Source of the DNA: Hydrogenophaga sp.
GTDB taxonomy: Bacteria > Pseudomonadota > Gammaproteobacteria > Burkholderiales > Burkholderiaceae_C
Assembly (NCBI GenBank): GCA_018333605.1
Contig: JAGXSV010000042.1
Span: 1-41,496, forward strand
Direction: 5' to 3'
Length of the DNA: 41,496 nt
The translations under genes and the position numbers were made by a program. The notes under the pieces were generated by a model. The model had not been told where the DNA came from. It was given only the letters and a program-made list of their open reading frames with translations, and did no database searches. Shown piece by piece: positions 1 through 8,501 of the stretch (its first letter is position 1; every line of letters begins with the position of its first letter).

Positions 1-1
1 G

Positions 2-748
2 GGCCGCCGTGGCGGCCCCGGCAGCCAGCAAGCCGGGCGCCAGCCGCAGCAGCGCACTGGCGCTGGGCAAGGCCGGCAGGCGCTGGCCAGGCACATGGGC
101 CAGTCGATCGGCATAAGCCGCAAACACATTGCCCGCCAGCAGGCATCGCCCTTCGGCCAGACCCGCATCGGCCGGCAGGCACTGCGCCAGGTAAGCGCCC
201 AGGTCTTGCGGCGCACACAGGCGCGGCGGCGCCAGCGGGCCCAGGCCCTGAGCGGTGTGGGCGTAGGGCGCCACATACAGCTCGTCCATGCGGGCATCGA
301 GCAAGGCCACGATCACACCCGCCACCGGCTTGCCCGCCTGTTGCGGCGCCTCTTGCAGCGCCTGGCGCGCGGATTCGGCCAACGCCAGCAGCGTGTCCAC
401 CGCCAGCACCGGCAAGCCATCGGGCTGGCTGGGGTTTTGCACACCGTAGGCCAGGCCTTGCGCCACGGCGCAGGCGGTGCGCAGCCCCGTGAACGAGCCC
501 GGGCCGCGGCCAAACACCACGGCGTCCAGACTGTGCAGCGTCCAGCCGGCCTGGGTCAACAGTGTTTGCACCAGCGGCAGCAGCGTGGCCGACGCCTGGG
601 CGCCACCCGGGCCGGTGTGTTGCCACAGCGGGGCGCCGCGCACACCACTGCCCAGCGCCACCGACAAGGTGTCGGTGCTGGTTTCAAGGGCCAGCAGGCG
701 CAGGGCGGCCGGGAGCTTGGCAGACAAATCGGGGGCGGCAACGGTCAT
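2..748 (-). CDS. tsaB: TsaB, tRNA threonylcarbamoyladenosine (t6A) biosynthesis protein, 3' end cut by window
   Basis: TsaB is the Kae1-like scaffold that pairs with TsaD and TsaE to transfer threonylcarbamoyl onto A37 of ANN-decoding tRNAs in the cytoplasm. I translated the minus strand from the ATG at 748. The first 249 codons are open and run off the left edge. The N-terminal ASKHA strand LRLLALETSTDTLSVAL and the family hallmark GRGPGSFTGLRTACAVAQGL (about residues 74-93) are clear. The family is usually about 220-240 residues, so little is missing. It is divergent from dacB with a 137-base gap. A TsaC/Sua5 gene for the first t6A step lies at 5519-6538. Confidence 0.9.
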   Translation of the reverse strand, partial: MTVAAPDLSAKLPAALRLLALETSTDTLSVALGSGVRGAPLWQHTGPGGAQASATLLPLVQTLLTQAGWTLHSLDAVVFGRGPGSFTGLRTACAVAQGLAYGVQNPSQPDGLPVLAVDTLLALAESARQALQEAPQQAGKPVAGVIVALLDARMDELYVAPYAHTAQGLGPLAPPRLCAPQDLGAYLAQCLPADAGLAEGRCLLAGNVFAAYADRLAHVPGQRLPALPSASALLRLAPGLLAAGAATAA

Positions 749-885
749 CCAGACATTATCGGCCACCCAAGCGCCTGTTGACGGGGGTGCGCCGTCGCCG
801 CCCCAGCCCCGCCCGTCCACAAATTCCACCCTTTACACGGCCGGGGTGCAGGGGATCCCGATCACGGCCACATAATGAAAACACC

Positions 886-2418
886 ATGTTTTCATTTGTT
901 TCCCGCTCCTTTTTGACGCTGCCGCTGCTGCTTGCCGCCCTGGCTGGCCTGGCCTTGCCGGTGGGTGCGCAGCCTGCGGCCGATGTGGGTGCGCAGCCTG
1001 CGGCCGATGCGGGTGCGCTGCCGCCGGGCGTGTCGGCTGCGCTGGCGCGCGCGGGCGTGCCGGCCAGCGCGTTTTCGGCGCTGGTTGTGCCGCTGGACAC
1101 CAGCGCCCACGTGCGGCTCAGCTACCGCGCCAGCGCCCCGGTCAACCCGGCCTCGGTGATGAAGTTGGTGACCACTTACGCAGCCATCGACCTGCTGGGG
1201 CCCGACTTCACCTGGAACACCCGCTTTTACAGCGACGGCGTGGTGAGCCAGGGGGTGTTGCGCGGCAACCTGTATGTGCGCGGTGGCGGCGACCCGAAAC
1301 TGGTGCTTGAGCGCATCCAGGCGGCCTTCATGAACCTGCAAGACCAGGGCGTGCGCGTGATTCTGGGCGACCTGGTGCTGGACCACAGCGCGTTTGAGCT
1401 GCCCGCCATCGACCCCGGCGCCTTTGACGGCGAAGCCCTGCGCCCCTACAACGCATCACCCGACGCCCTGCTCGTCAACTTCAAGTCGGTGGTGCTGACC
1501 TTCCAGCCCGACCCCGCCGCCGGCGTGGCCCGCGTGACCAGCGAGCCGCCCATGGCCGGCCTGAACATCGACGCCACCGTGCCCTTGTCGCGCACCGGCT
1601 GCGGCGATTGGCGCGGCAGCCTGCAAGCCCGCTTCAACGACGCCAACAGCATCCGCTTTGAAGGCCGCTACCCCGGCAGCTGCGGCGAACGGGTGTGGCC
1701 CGTGGCCTACCAGGACCCGGCCAGCTACGCCGCCCGCTCACTCGAAGGCCTGTGGCGCGCCACCGGCGGCGCCATCACCGGCGCGGTGCGCGCGGGCCTC
1801 ACGCCGCCCGGCGCGCGCCTGCTGCACGAAGCCCGCTCGCTGCCACTCTCAAACATCATCACCGACGTGAACCAGTGGAGCAACAACGTGATGGCGCAGC
1901 AGGTGTTCCTCACACTCGGCCAGCTGTCACCCACGCGCGTGCTCACCGAAAGCAGCCTGGCCGACCGCCTCGCGCCCGTGCGCACCGCCCGCTTTGAGCG
2001 CTCGCGCGAGGTGGTGGCGAGCTGGTGGAAGCGCACCTTTGGCCTGCGCTACGCTGCCCCCGTGATGGACAACGGCGCCGGCCTGTCCCGCATTGAACGC
2101 ATCACCCCCGAAGCCCTGGTGGGCCTGCTGCGCCACGCAGCCGTGCACCCCAAAGGCGAGCAATTCGTGCAGTCCCTGTCCATCGCCGGCGTCAACGGCA
2201 CCACCGCCCGCATGGCCCGCGGCGCCAACAGCGCCGCACGCGGCAACGCCTGGCTGAAAACCGGCACCCTGCGCGACGTGACCGGCATCGCCGGCTACGT
2301 GAACGCCGCCAACGGCTCACGCTACGCCGTGGTGGGTTTCATCAACCACCCCAACGCACCCGCCGCCCGGCCCGCGCTGGAAGCTTTGGTGGAGTGGACG
2401 GCGGCGCAGCCGGACTGA
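886..2418 (+). CDS. dacB: D-alanyl-D-alanine carboxypeptidase/endopeptidase, PBP4 (DacB) family
   Basis: This periplasmic class C penicillin-binding protein trims peptidoglycan cross-links and terminal D-Ala. The start at 886 gives a signal peptide (MFSFVSRSFLTLPLLLAALA, then cleavage near PVGA). The open frame continues upstream to 562, but that part has no signal sequence and lies opposite tsaB. All three serine-acylase motifs are present: S90-V-M-K93, S332-N-N334 and K458-T-G460. The length, 510 residues, fits the family. Just after the signal peptide a 24-base direct repeat duplicates the segment GAQPAADV. No clear terminator follows. Confidence 0.93.
   Translation: MFSFVSRSFLTLPLLLAALAGLALPVGAQPAADVGAQPAADAGALPPGVSAALARAGVPASAFSALVVPLDTSAHVRLSYRASAPVNPASVMKLVTTYAAIDLLGPDFTWNTRFYSDGVVSQGVLRGNLYVRGGGDPKLVLERIQAAFMNLQDQGVRVILGDLVLDHSAFELPAIDPGAFDGEALRPYNASPDALLVNFKSVVLTFQPDPAAGVARVTSEPPMAGLNIDATVPLSRTGCGDWRGSLQARFNDANSIRFEGRYPGSCGERVWPVAYQDPASYAARSLEGLWRATGGAITGAVRAGLTPPGARLLHEARSLPLSNIITDVNQWSNNVMAQQVFLTLGQLSPTRVLTESSLADRLAPVRTARFERSREVVASWWKRTFGLRYAAPVMDNGAGLSRIERITPEALVGLLRHAAVHPKGEQFVQSLSIAGVNGTTARMARGANSAARGNAWLKTGTLRDVTGIAGYVNAANGSRYAVVGFINHPNAPAARPALEALVEWTAAQPD
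961..1020 (+). repeat. 24-bp tandem repeat inside dacB
   Basis: Positions 961-984 and 985-1008 are identical 24-base copies, followed by a partial third copy (1009-1020) with one C for T change. The unit is in frame and duplicates eight residues (VGAQPAAD) in the linker behind the signal peptide. Confidence 0.9.
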
Positions 2419-2728
2419 CTAAGCCTCGGCTTCCCGCGCTGTAGCCATTACAGACTTGACGGGAAATCAAGGCGAATCGACTTCGGGCAGGTCTTGCCAA
2501 CCGAAACCGCTTGCCCGCCGCCCAGCAGCCAAATGCCTTCGCCGCGAGCACTCCGCGTCCGGCACGGCCCAAGGCACGACAACCCAAAAACGCGCGCCAC
2601 AGCGGTTAGGCGCCACCACCGCCTGTGCGCCTCAAGGCCTTGGCCGGACTGAAAACGAAAGCCCCTGCGCTGGTAGTAACCCTCTGTTTCCAATTGTGTG
2701 CTGGCTCTAACATCGCCTTCTGACAAAT
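2419..2728. other. Intergenic region without a recognised gene
   Basis: This is most of the 366-base gap between dacB and the lipase. A minus-strand frame of 92 codons is open here (2448-2726). Its translation (rich in R, G, W and C) matches no family I know, and it has no convincing ribosome binding site. It may be a remnant or a dispersed non-coding repeat. Confidence 0.4.
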
Positions 2729-2742
2729 AGAACGACCGTTCT
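2729..2742. promoter_or_regulatory. Candidate TetR-type operator (AGAACG-AC-CGTTCT)
   Basis: A perfect 6-bp inverted repeat with a 2-bp spacer lies 42 bases upstream of the lipase start, in an AT-richer stretch suited to a promoter. The form and core (GAACGACCGTTC) resemble operators of TetR-family repressors. No TetR gene lies in the window, so the regulator would act from elsewhere. Confidence 0.5.
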
Positions 2743-2784
2743 TTTTATTGGTCAGATTTCGTTACACACCAGCAGGAGACACGC

Positions 2785-4215
2785 ATGAAGTTTTTGAAAT
2801 GGGCGGCGATTTCAACCGCAGCCATCACCGTTTTGGCCGCCTGCGGTGGTGGCGACAGCCCCGACGAGGGCAGCAGTTTTGACTTGAGCGGCGCACCCGG
2901 CAGCCTGATCGCGAGTCCCACAGCACTGACCACACTCACGCCTGCGGCCTTCACGGCAGCCTTGACCCAAGCTGGGGCCGCCAGCCTGTTGCAGGTCACC
3001 GGTGCACCCAAGTGCGACATCACCTTCAACTACTTCCAGTACGGCACCGTGGGTGGTGCGGGCGAAAAAACGTCGGCATCCGGCGGCATCATGGTGCCCG
3101 GCGGCGCTGACCCGGCCTGCACCGGGCCACGCCCGGTGCTGCTGTACGCGCACGGCACCAGCACCGACAAAAACAAGAACATGGCCAGCCCGCAAGACGG
3201 TGAAGCTGCGTTGGTCGCCGCCATGTACGCCGCACAGGGTTACATCGTGGTGGCCCCGAACTACGCAGGCTACGAATCTTCGCCGCTGCCTTACCACCCT
3301 TACCTGAACCTGGAGCAGCAAGCCCAGGACGTGGTGGATGCGCTGACCGCTGCCCGAAAAGGATTTGCCGCCATCAACGCCACGGCCAACAGCAAGCTCT
3401 TCGTGAGCGGTTATTCACAGGGTGGCTTCGTGTCCATGGCCGCCCAGCGCAGGCTGCAATTGGCTGGCACCCCGGTGACGGCCGGCGCGCACCTGTCTGG
3501 CCCTTACAACCTGGGCTATTTTGGGGACATTGTCTACAGCGGCCGGGTGAACCTGGGCGCAACCCTCTTCAGCCCACTGCTCAACACCAGCTTCCAGCGT
3601 ACCTACGGCAACATCTACGCTACCCCAAGCGAAATGTACGAGGACACGTTCGCCACAGGCATCGAAACGCTGCTGCCCAGCACCACGCCGCTGAACACGC
3701 TGCTCACCACCGGCAAGCTGCCGGCCACCGCGCTGTTTGCGGCAGACAGCCTGCCCAAACCGGCCGGGTTCGAGCTCTTTTTTGGCACGCCGAACCTGAT
3801 CAAAACCAGCTACCGCAATGCGGTGCTTGCAGATGCCTTGGTCAACCCGACCGCGCCCCGGCACCCGCTGCGCGTGGCTGCCTACAAGAACGACCTGCTG
3901 ACCCAGAACTGGACACCTGCCCAGCCCATGCTGCTGTGCGGCGGCAACGCCGACCCGACCGTGTTTTTCAGCGCCAACACCAACACCGCCAAGGCGTATT
4001 TCACGGGCAAGGGCGTGCCAGACCAGGCTGTGACGGTGCTGGATGTGGACAGCGCGCCGACGAGCAGCACCGATCCCTTCCGCTTGGCCAAGGGCGGATT
4101 TGCACAAGCCAAAGCCGCCGCAGGCGATGCCGCAGCGGTGCTGCAGGCCTATCACGGAACGCTGGTTCCACCCTTCTGCAACGCAGCGGCGCGCGGCTAT
4201 TTCGCCCAGTTTTAA
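2785..4215 (+). CDS. Secreted lipoprotein alpha/beta hydrolase (lipase/esterase)
   Basis: A predicted outer-membrane or periplasmic lipoprotein ester hydrolase of 476 residues. The signal peptide ends in the lipobox L17-A-A-C20, followed by a Gly/Asp/Ser linker. The alpha/beta hydrolase core contains an HG oxyanion motif (YAHGTS), the nucleophile elbow G-Y-S211-Q-G, a probable acid D390 in GGNADPTVFF and a probable base H457 in QAYHGTLVPP. The layout resembles secretory lipases and large bacterial esterases; the true substrate is unknown. The start is supported by AGGAG at 2774-2778. A TetR-like palindrome lies upstream and a porin gene follows 45 bases downstream, so hydrolysis and uptake of the products may be coupled. 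Confidence 0.85.
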   Translation: MKFLKWAAISTAAITVLAACGGGDSPDEGSSFDLSGAPGSLIASPTALTTLTPAAFTAALTQAGAASLLQVTGAPKCDITFNYFQYGTVGGAGEKTSASGGIMVPGGADPACTGPRPVLLYAHGTSTDKNKNMASPQDGEAALVAAMYAAQGYIVVAPNYAGYESSPLPYHPYLNLEQQAQDVVDALTAARKGFAAINATANSKLFVSGYSQGGFVSMAAQRRLQLAGTPVTAGAHLSGPYNLGYFGDIVYSGRVNLGATLFSPLLNTSFQRTYGNIYATPSEMYEDTFATGIETLLPSTTPLNTLLTTGKLPATALFAADSLPKPAGFELFFGTPNLIKTSYRNAVLADALVNPTAPRHPLRVAAYKNDLLTQNWTPAQPMLLCGGNADPTVFFSANTNTAKAYFTGKGVPDQAVTVLDVDSAPTSSTDPFRLAKGGFAQAKAAAGDAAAVLQAYHGTLVPPFCNAAARGYFAQF

Positions 4216-4260
4216 GCCCCGGGTCATAACCTTCTCCATCCACATACAGATCACCACAAC

Positions 4261-5466
4261 ATGAAAAAAACATTCATCGCCACCGCCGCCACGCTGGCCT
4301 GTGCAGGCGCCTGGTCACAGGTCACGCTGTACGGTCTGGCGGACGTCAGTATCACCCACGTCAGCGGCTATGCCCAAGGCAGCGTCACCAGCCTGTCCAG
4401 CGGCCACATGGAAGGCTCGCGCTGGGGCATCAAGGGGGAAGAAGACATGGGCGGAGGCTACAAAGCCCTGTTCACCCTGGAAAGCCGCGTCGAGCTCGAC
4501 ACCGGTGGGCTGGGCAACCGGCCCACGTCGGGCAACCAACTGCCTGACCGCCTGACCGCCGGACTGCCGCCCGCTGTGGCTGCGGCCCTGACCAACGTTG
4601 CCATTGGGCCTACGCTGGGCGTCAACCTCAACAACACCGCCTTTGACCGGCAGGCCTGGGTGGGTCTGGTCACGCCCGTGGGCGGTTTTTTGATGGGCCG
4701 TCAATACACGCCAGCGTTTGAGACCTTTGCAACATTCGACAGCATGAACACGCAGAGTGCTCTGTCGGCCGCCCAGGTGGCGTCAATTCCGGCCGGACTC
4801 GACATTCGCTACAACAACACCTTGCAATACCGCATCGTGCAAGGCCCCTGGAATGCGGCGCTCATGTATGGCTTTGGCGAGGGCAACCGCAGCGCAAACA
4901 ACCGGCTTCTGGGGATCAACACCCTCTACAAGGGTGGCGCCTTCAACGTGGGTGTTGGCCTCAACAGCAAGAAAAACTCGGCCGGGCAGCAGGCGCTCAA
5001 AACCACCGTGCTGGGCGCTTCGACGGCCAGAGGCGACTGGATCGTTTCGGGCATGTTCGCCCGCATTCAGGAGCCCAACCCGTCAGCAGGACCTGAGCTG
5101 AGCGCGGGCCTCACGTTGGCCGGTGTACCGGCACCGTTGATCAGCACGGTGCTGGACCGGCTCAAACAAGATGCCAACCTGATCCATGTGGGCGCACGCT
5201 ACAACATGGGCAGCGCCGGCCACGTCACGGTGGCTTACAACCAGCTCAACGACAAACGCGCGTCCAACGCCGACATCAGCTCGTATGGCGTGGCCTACAC
5301 CTACCCGCTGTCCAAGCGCACCAACCTGAACGCGGTGCTCACCCGTTTCAACAACAGCGCGAACGCGCAAGCAGCGCCCGGTGGCAACGGTTACCTCGGT
5401 GGTGTCACCGCCACGGCGGGCCGCGACGCGACGTCGCTGGCACTGGGCATACGCCACAGCTTCTGA
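4261..5466 (+). CDS. Outer-membrane porin, betaproteobacterial OmpC-like type (porin_4 family)
   Basis: A trimeric general-diffusion beta-barrel porin of 401 residues. It has a cleavable signal peptide (MKKTFIATAATLACAGAWSQ), the classic first strand VTLYGLADVSI, a 'GSRWGIKG-EDMGGGYKALF' type second/third strand (seen here as SRWGIKGEEDMGGGYKALF), a 'RQAWVGL' strand with a 'GRQYTP' stretch, and a C-terminal strand ending LALGIRHSF with the terminal Phe that BamA recognises. No strong Shine-Dalgarno is seen; with the short 45-base gap this suggests co-transcription with the lipase. A GC-rich hairpin follows the stop. Confidence 0.92.
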   Translation: MKKTFIATAATLACAGAWSQVTLYGLADVSITHVSGYAQGSVTSLSSGHMEGSRWGIKGEEDMGGGYKALFTLESRVELDTGGLGNRPTSGNQLPDRLTAGLPPAVAAALTNVAIGPTLGVNLNNTAFDRQAWVGLVTPVGGFLMGRQYTPAFETFATFDSMNTQSALSAAQVASIPAGLDIRYNNTLQYRIVQGPWNAALMYGFGEGNRSANNRLLGINTLYKGGAFNVGVGLNSKKNSAGQQALKTTVLGASTARGDWIVSGMFARIQEPNPSAGPELSAGLTLAGVPAPLISTVLDRLKQDANLIHVGARYNMGSAGHVTVAYNQLNDKRASNADISSYGVAYTYPLSKRTNLNAVLTRFNNSANAQAAPGGNGYLGGVTATAGRDATSLALGIRHSF

Positions 5467-5472
5467 GTATGC

Positions 5473-5493
5473 CGCCCGCACGGGTTGCGGGCG
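5473..5493. terminator. GC-rich hairpin between convergent porin and tsaC
   Basis: A perfect 8-bp stem (CGCCCGCA/TGCGGGCG) with a 5-base loop sits 7 bases after the porin stop. There is no T-tract on either strand, so it is a weak or bidirectional terminator candidate only. Confidence 0.35.
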
Positions 5494-5518
5494 CCGCTTC
5501 AAGGCAGCGCGGCGTGGT

Positions 5519-6538
5519 TCAAGCCGCAGCGCGCTGCAACCGGTCCCGCACGCCGTCCCACTCGGGGCTGGCGGGCGGGGTTTCTACCCAGATGAGTTTC
5601 ACGCCTGTGGCGTCGAGTTCGCGCAGCGTGGCGAACAGGGCTTGGGCGGCTTGCGCGGCGTCGTCGGGCATGCGGCGCAGGCTCACACCCCGGGCCACCG
5701 CAAGCGGTGCGCGGGCGTACACCGCGATGTGGCGGGCATCGGGTCCCAGCAGATCCAGCGCCGACTGCAGCGGCTGGGCGGCCATGAGCCGCACTTTGGC
5801 GTTGGGCGCGTAGTGCGATTCGAGCGTGCCGGAAGCCCTCGGGGCTGCATCGTCGCGCCCGCGCAGCGGCTGGCCGCAAGCCGCTTCCAGCTGCGCGGTG
5901 GTGACCATGCCGGGGCGCAGCAACACCGGGTGGCCGCGGGTGCAATCGACGATGGTGGACTCAATGCCCACCGGGCAGGCGCCGCCGTCCAAAATCAACA
6001 GCGCTGCGTCGGGCAGCTGCTTGAATTCTTCGGCCACGTGCGCAGCGGTGGTGGGGCTGACGCGGCCGAAGCGGTTGGCGCTGGGAGCGGCCACACCGAA
6101 CACGCCGTGTGCCCGGGCGGCCGCCAACAGCGCCTGTGCCACCGGGTGCGACGGGCAGCGCAGGCCCACCGAGTCTTGCCCGCCGGCTGACACAGCGGCT
6201 ACGCCTTCGCGGCGCGGCAAGATCAGCGTGAGCGGGCCCGGCCAAAAGGCCTGCATGAGCGCCTGGGCAAAGGCGGGCACTTCGCGGGCGTAGTGGTCCA
6301 CCCCGGCGCGCCAGCCTTGTGCACCGTCACCGGGCGCCAGGTGCACGATGAGCGGGTGGTCGCTGGGCCGGCCTTTGGCTTCAAAAATGCGGTGCACCGC
6401 GTTGGCGTTGTCGGCGTCGGCCGCCAAGCCATACACGGTTTCGGTGGGCATGCCCACCAGCGAGCCCGCGGCCAGCCGCTGCGCAGCGGCTTCCACAGCG
6501 GCGGGGTCGGTGGCGCTCAGCAGCACAGGCATGGGCAA
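5519..6538 (-). CDS. tsaC: L-threonylcarbamoyladenylate synthase, long Sua5 form
   Basis: Makes threonylcarbamoyl-AMP from Thr, bicarbonate and ATP, the first step of tRNA t6A37 synthesis, in the cytoplasm. It has an N-terminal YrdC domain (residues about 10-200) with GMPTETVYGLAADA, the nucleotide-binding KGRPSDHPLIVH (K-x-R) and PSANRFGRVSPT (S-x-N). A C-terminal Sua5 domain follows after a linker at LLRPGMVT (about residue 200), containing ASGTLESHYAP. At 339 residues it is the two-domain Sua5 type rather than short TsaC. It is the last gene of the purE-purK-tsaC set, 21 bases after purK. Confidence 0.93.
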   Translation of the reverse strand: MPMPVLLSATDPAAVEAAAQRLAAGSLVGMPTETVYGLAADADNANAVHRIFEAKGRPSDHPLIVHLAPGDGAQGWRAGVDHYAREVPAFAQALMQAFWPGPLTLILPRREGVAAVSAGGQDSVGLRCPSHPVAQALLAAARAHGVFGVAAPSANRFGRVSPTTAAHVAEEFKQLPDAALLILDGGACPVGIESTIVDCTRGHPVLLRPGMVTTAQLEAACGQPLRGRDDAAPRASGTLESHYAPNAKVRLMAAQPLQSALDLLGPDARHIAVYARAPLAVARGVSLRRMPDDAAQAAQALFATLRELDATGVKLIWVETPPASPEWDGVRDRLQRAAA

Positions 6539-6559
6539 GACGCTCGGGTGCTCAGGCGC

Positions 6560-7801
6560 TCAAGCCGCATCCAGCGAGGGCAGGCCGAGCAATGCCAGCA
6601 CCTTCGCAGCGGTCTCGCGCACCTGCTCCACGGTGGGCGCGGTGATGTTGAGGTGGCCCATCTTGCGGCCTGGGCGGGCGCTGAGTTTGCCGTACAGGTG
6701 CAGGTGGGTGCCGGGCAGCGCCAGCACCTGCGCCCATGGCGGCGACACGGGTTGTTCGCTGGGTTGGGCGCGCACCCCGTTGGCGCCGAACCACAGGTCG
6801 CCCAGCAGGTTGACCATGATGGCCGGGCTGTGCTGGCGCGGCGTGGGCAGCGGCAGGCCAGCCAGGGCCCGCACCTGGGCTTCAAACTGCGACAGGTCGC
6901 AGGCGTTTTGCGTGTAGTGGCCGCTGTTGTGCGGGCGCGGCGCCATTTCGTTGACGATCAGGTCGAGCCCGCCCTGGCCGTCGTCCACCAAAAAGTATTC
7001 AACGCACAGCACGCCCACGTAGTTCAGGTGGTTGGCAATGGCCACGGTGCTGGCGCGCGCACGCTCGGCCAGCGCAGCGGGCACCGCGCCGTCGAACACG
7101 GCGGTCAGCGCCAAAATGCCGTCGCGGTGGGTGTTGGCCTGCACCGGGAAGCTCACGCTCTGGCCGTCAGAGCCGCGCGCCACGATCACCGAACACTCGG
7201 CCTGCAGCGGCATGAGTTTTTCAAGCACGCAGGGCACGCTGCCCAGCTGCGCCCAGGCAGCGGCAAGCTCTTCGGGGGTGCGCACGCGCACCTGGCCCTT
7301 GCCGTCGTAGCCCATGCGGGCGGTTTTCAAAATGCCGGGCAACAAATCGGCCGGCACGGCGGCCAGCAGCTCGGCGCTGGTGATGGCGGCGTAAGGCGCG
7401 GGGTACACGCCGCTGATGGGCGCGCACTGCACGAAGTGCGATTTTTCCTTGACGCGGTCTTGCGCCACCGCCACGCAGGCGGCCGACGGCGCCACCGGGC
7501 GGTGGGCGCCGAGCGTCACCAGCGCGGGCGCCGGCACGTTTTCAAATTCGGTGGTGATGGCTTCGCAGCGCTGCATCAGCTGCGCCAGGCCCTGCTCGTC
7601 ATCGTAGGGGGTTTGAATGTGGAAGTGGCTGATCAGCCCGGCCGGGCTGGCTGGGTCGGGGTCAAGCACCGCCGTGAAATAACCCATGGCCTGGGCCGCC
7701 TGCACAAACATGCGGCCGAGCTGCCCGCCGCCCATGACGCCCAGCGTGATTTGCTGGCCACTGGCCGAGGTGCTGCCGGGGAGAAGGGGCTTGAAGCTCA
7801 T
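6560..7801 (-). CDS. purK: N5-carboxyaminoimidazole ribonucleotide synthase
   Basis: A cytoplasmic ATP-grasp enzyme that carboxylates AIR with bicarbonate and ATP to give N5-CAIR in purine biosynthesis. It has 413 residues. The N-terminal fold carries the family signature LGVMGGGQLGRMFVQAAQAM (residues about 21-40). The ATP-grasp part includes GYDGKGQVRV and the later metal/ATP residues in FLVDDGQGGLDLIVNEMAPR with RPHNSGHYT. It follows purE by 65 bases on the same strand, so the two consecutive steps are very likely co-transcribed. Confidence 0.96.
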   Translation of the reverse strand: MSFKPLLPGSTSASGQQITLGVMGGGQLGRMFVQAAQAMGYFTAVLDPDPASPAGLISHFHIQTPYDDEQGLAQLMQRCEAITTEFENVPAPALVTLGAHRPVAPSAACVAVAQDRVKEKSHFVQCAPISGVYPAPYAAITSAELLAAVPADLLPGILKTARMGYDGKGQVRVRTPEELAAAWAQLGSVPCVLEKLMPLQAECSVIVARGSDGQSVSFPVQANTHRDGILALTAVFDGAVPAALAERARASTVAIANHLNYVGVLCVEYFLVDDGQGGLDLIVNEMAPRPHNSGHYTQNACDLSQFEAQVRALAGLPLPTPRQHSPAIMVNLLGDLWFGANGVRAQPSEQPVSPPWAQVLALPGTHLHLYGKLSARPGRKMGHLNITAPTVEQVRETAAKVLALLGLPSLDAA

Positions 7802-7866
7802 GGCAAACGCTCAAAAAGAAGGGCGGGTGGCGCTGCGCCACGCGCAAGCACCGGATAGGTTTCGGG

Positions 7867-8355
7867 TCACAGGGGCAAAGTCATGCCGCGTGCGGCTTCG
7901 GTCTGCGCGGCGCGAAAGGCTTCCAGCCGGTCGCGCAGGGCCGGGTTTTCGCTGGCCAGCAAGGCCACCGCAAACAGCGCCGCGTTGGCTGCACCCGCCT
8001 GGCCAATGGCAAAGGTGGCCACCGGCACACCCTTGGGCATTTGCACAATGCTGTGCAGCGAATCCACACCGCTCAGGTGCTTGCTGGCCACCGGCACACC
8101 CAGCACCGGCACCACGGTTTTGGCCGCGATCATGCCCGGCAAATGGGCGGCACCGCCCGCGCCCGCAATGATGGCCTTGAGCCCGCGGCCCACGGCGGCT
8201 TCCGCGTAGGCAAACATGTCGTCGGGCATGCGGTGGGCCGACACCACGCGCGCCTCGTGCGTGATACCGAAGTCTTTGAGAATCTGCACGGCGTGCTGCA
8301 TGGTGTCCCAGTCGCTGCTGGAGCCCATGACCACGCCCACTTGGATGGGGTTCAT
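7867..8355 (-). CDS. purE: N5-carboxyaminoimidazole ribonucleotide mutase
   Basis: Converts N5-CAIR to CAIR, the step after PurK. The protein has 162 residues, the normal length of class I PurE. It carries [14 protein letters not shown] at the N-terminus, the active-site region VVSAHRMPD (catalytic His) and [10 protein letters not shown]. It heads purE-purK-tsaC. In related bacteria purC normally sits immediately upstream; here purC is about 22.5 kb away (30900-31808). Confidence 0.97.
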   Translation of the reverse strand: MNPIQVGVVMGSSSDWDTMQHAVQILKDFGITHEARVVSAHRMPDDMFAYAEAAVGRGLKAIIAGAGGAAHLPGMIAAKTVVPVLGVPVASKHLSGVDSLHSIVQMPKGVPVATFAIGQAGAANAALFAVALLASENPALRDRLEAFRAAQTEAARGMTLPL

Positions 8356-8501
8356 GTGAGTGCCTTTTGCCCGGCCAATCCATGGCCGGGCGCATGAAGA
8401 CCGGCCTGGAAAGCGGCCCGTCTCCGGTAAAGTGTCGATTTTACGTTTCGCGCCCTTGCGCCGCCTCAGGCGGCTGCGGCGCCCCCATCCAGAGCACCGC
8501 C

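Noticed and set aside
2600..2712. Possible integron attC site (GTTAGGC near 2603 and CTCTAAC near 2704)
   Set aside because: The two core-like heptamers are in the wrong order for one attC site, the second does not fit RYYYAAC, and no integrase is near.
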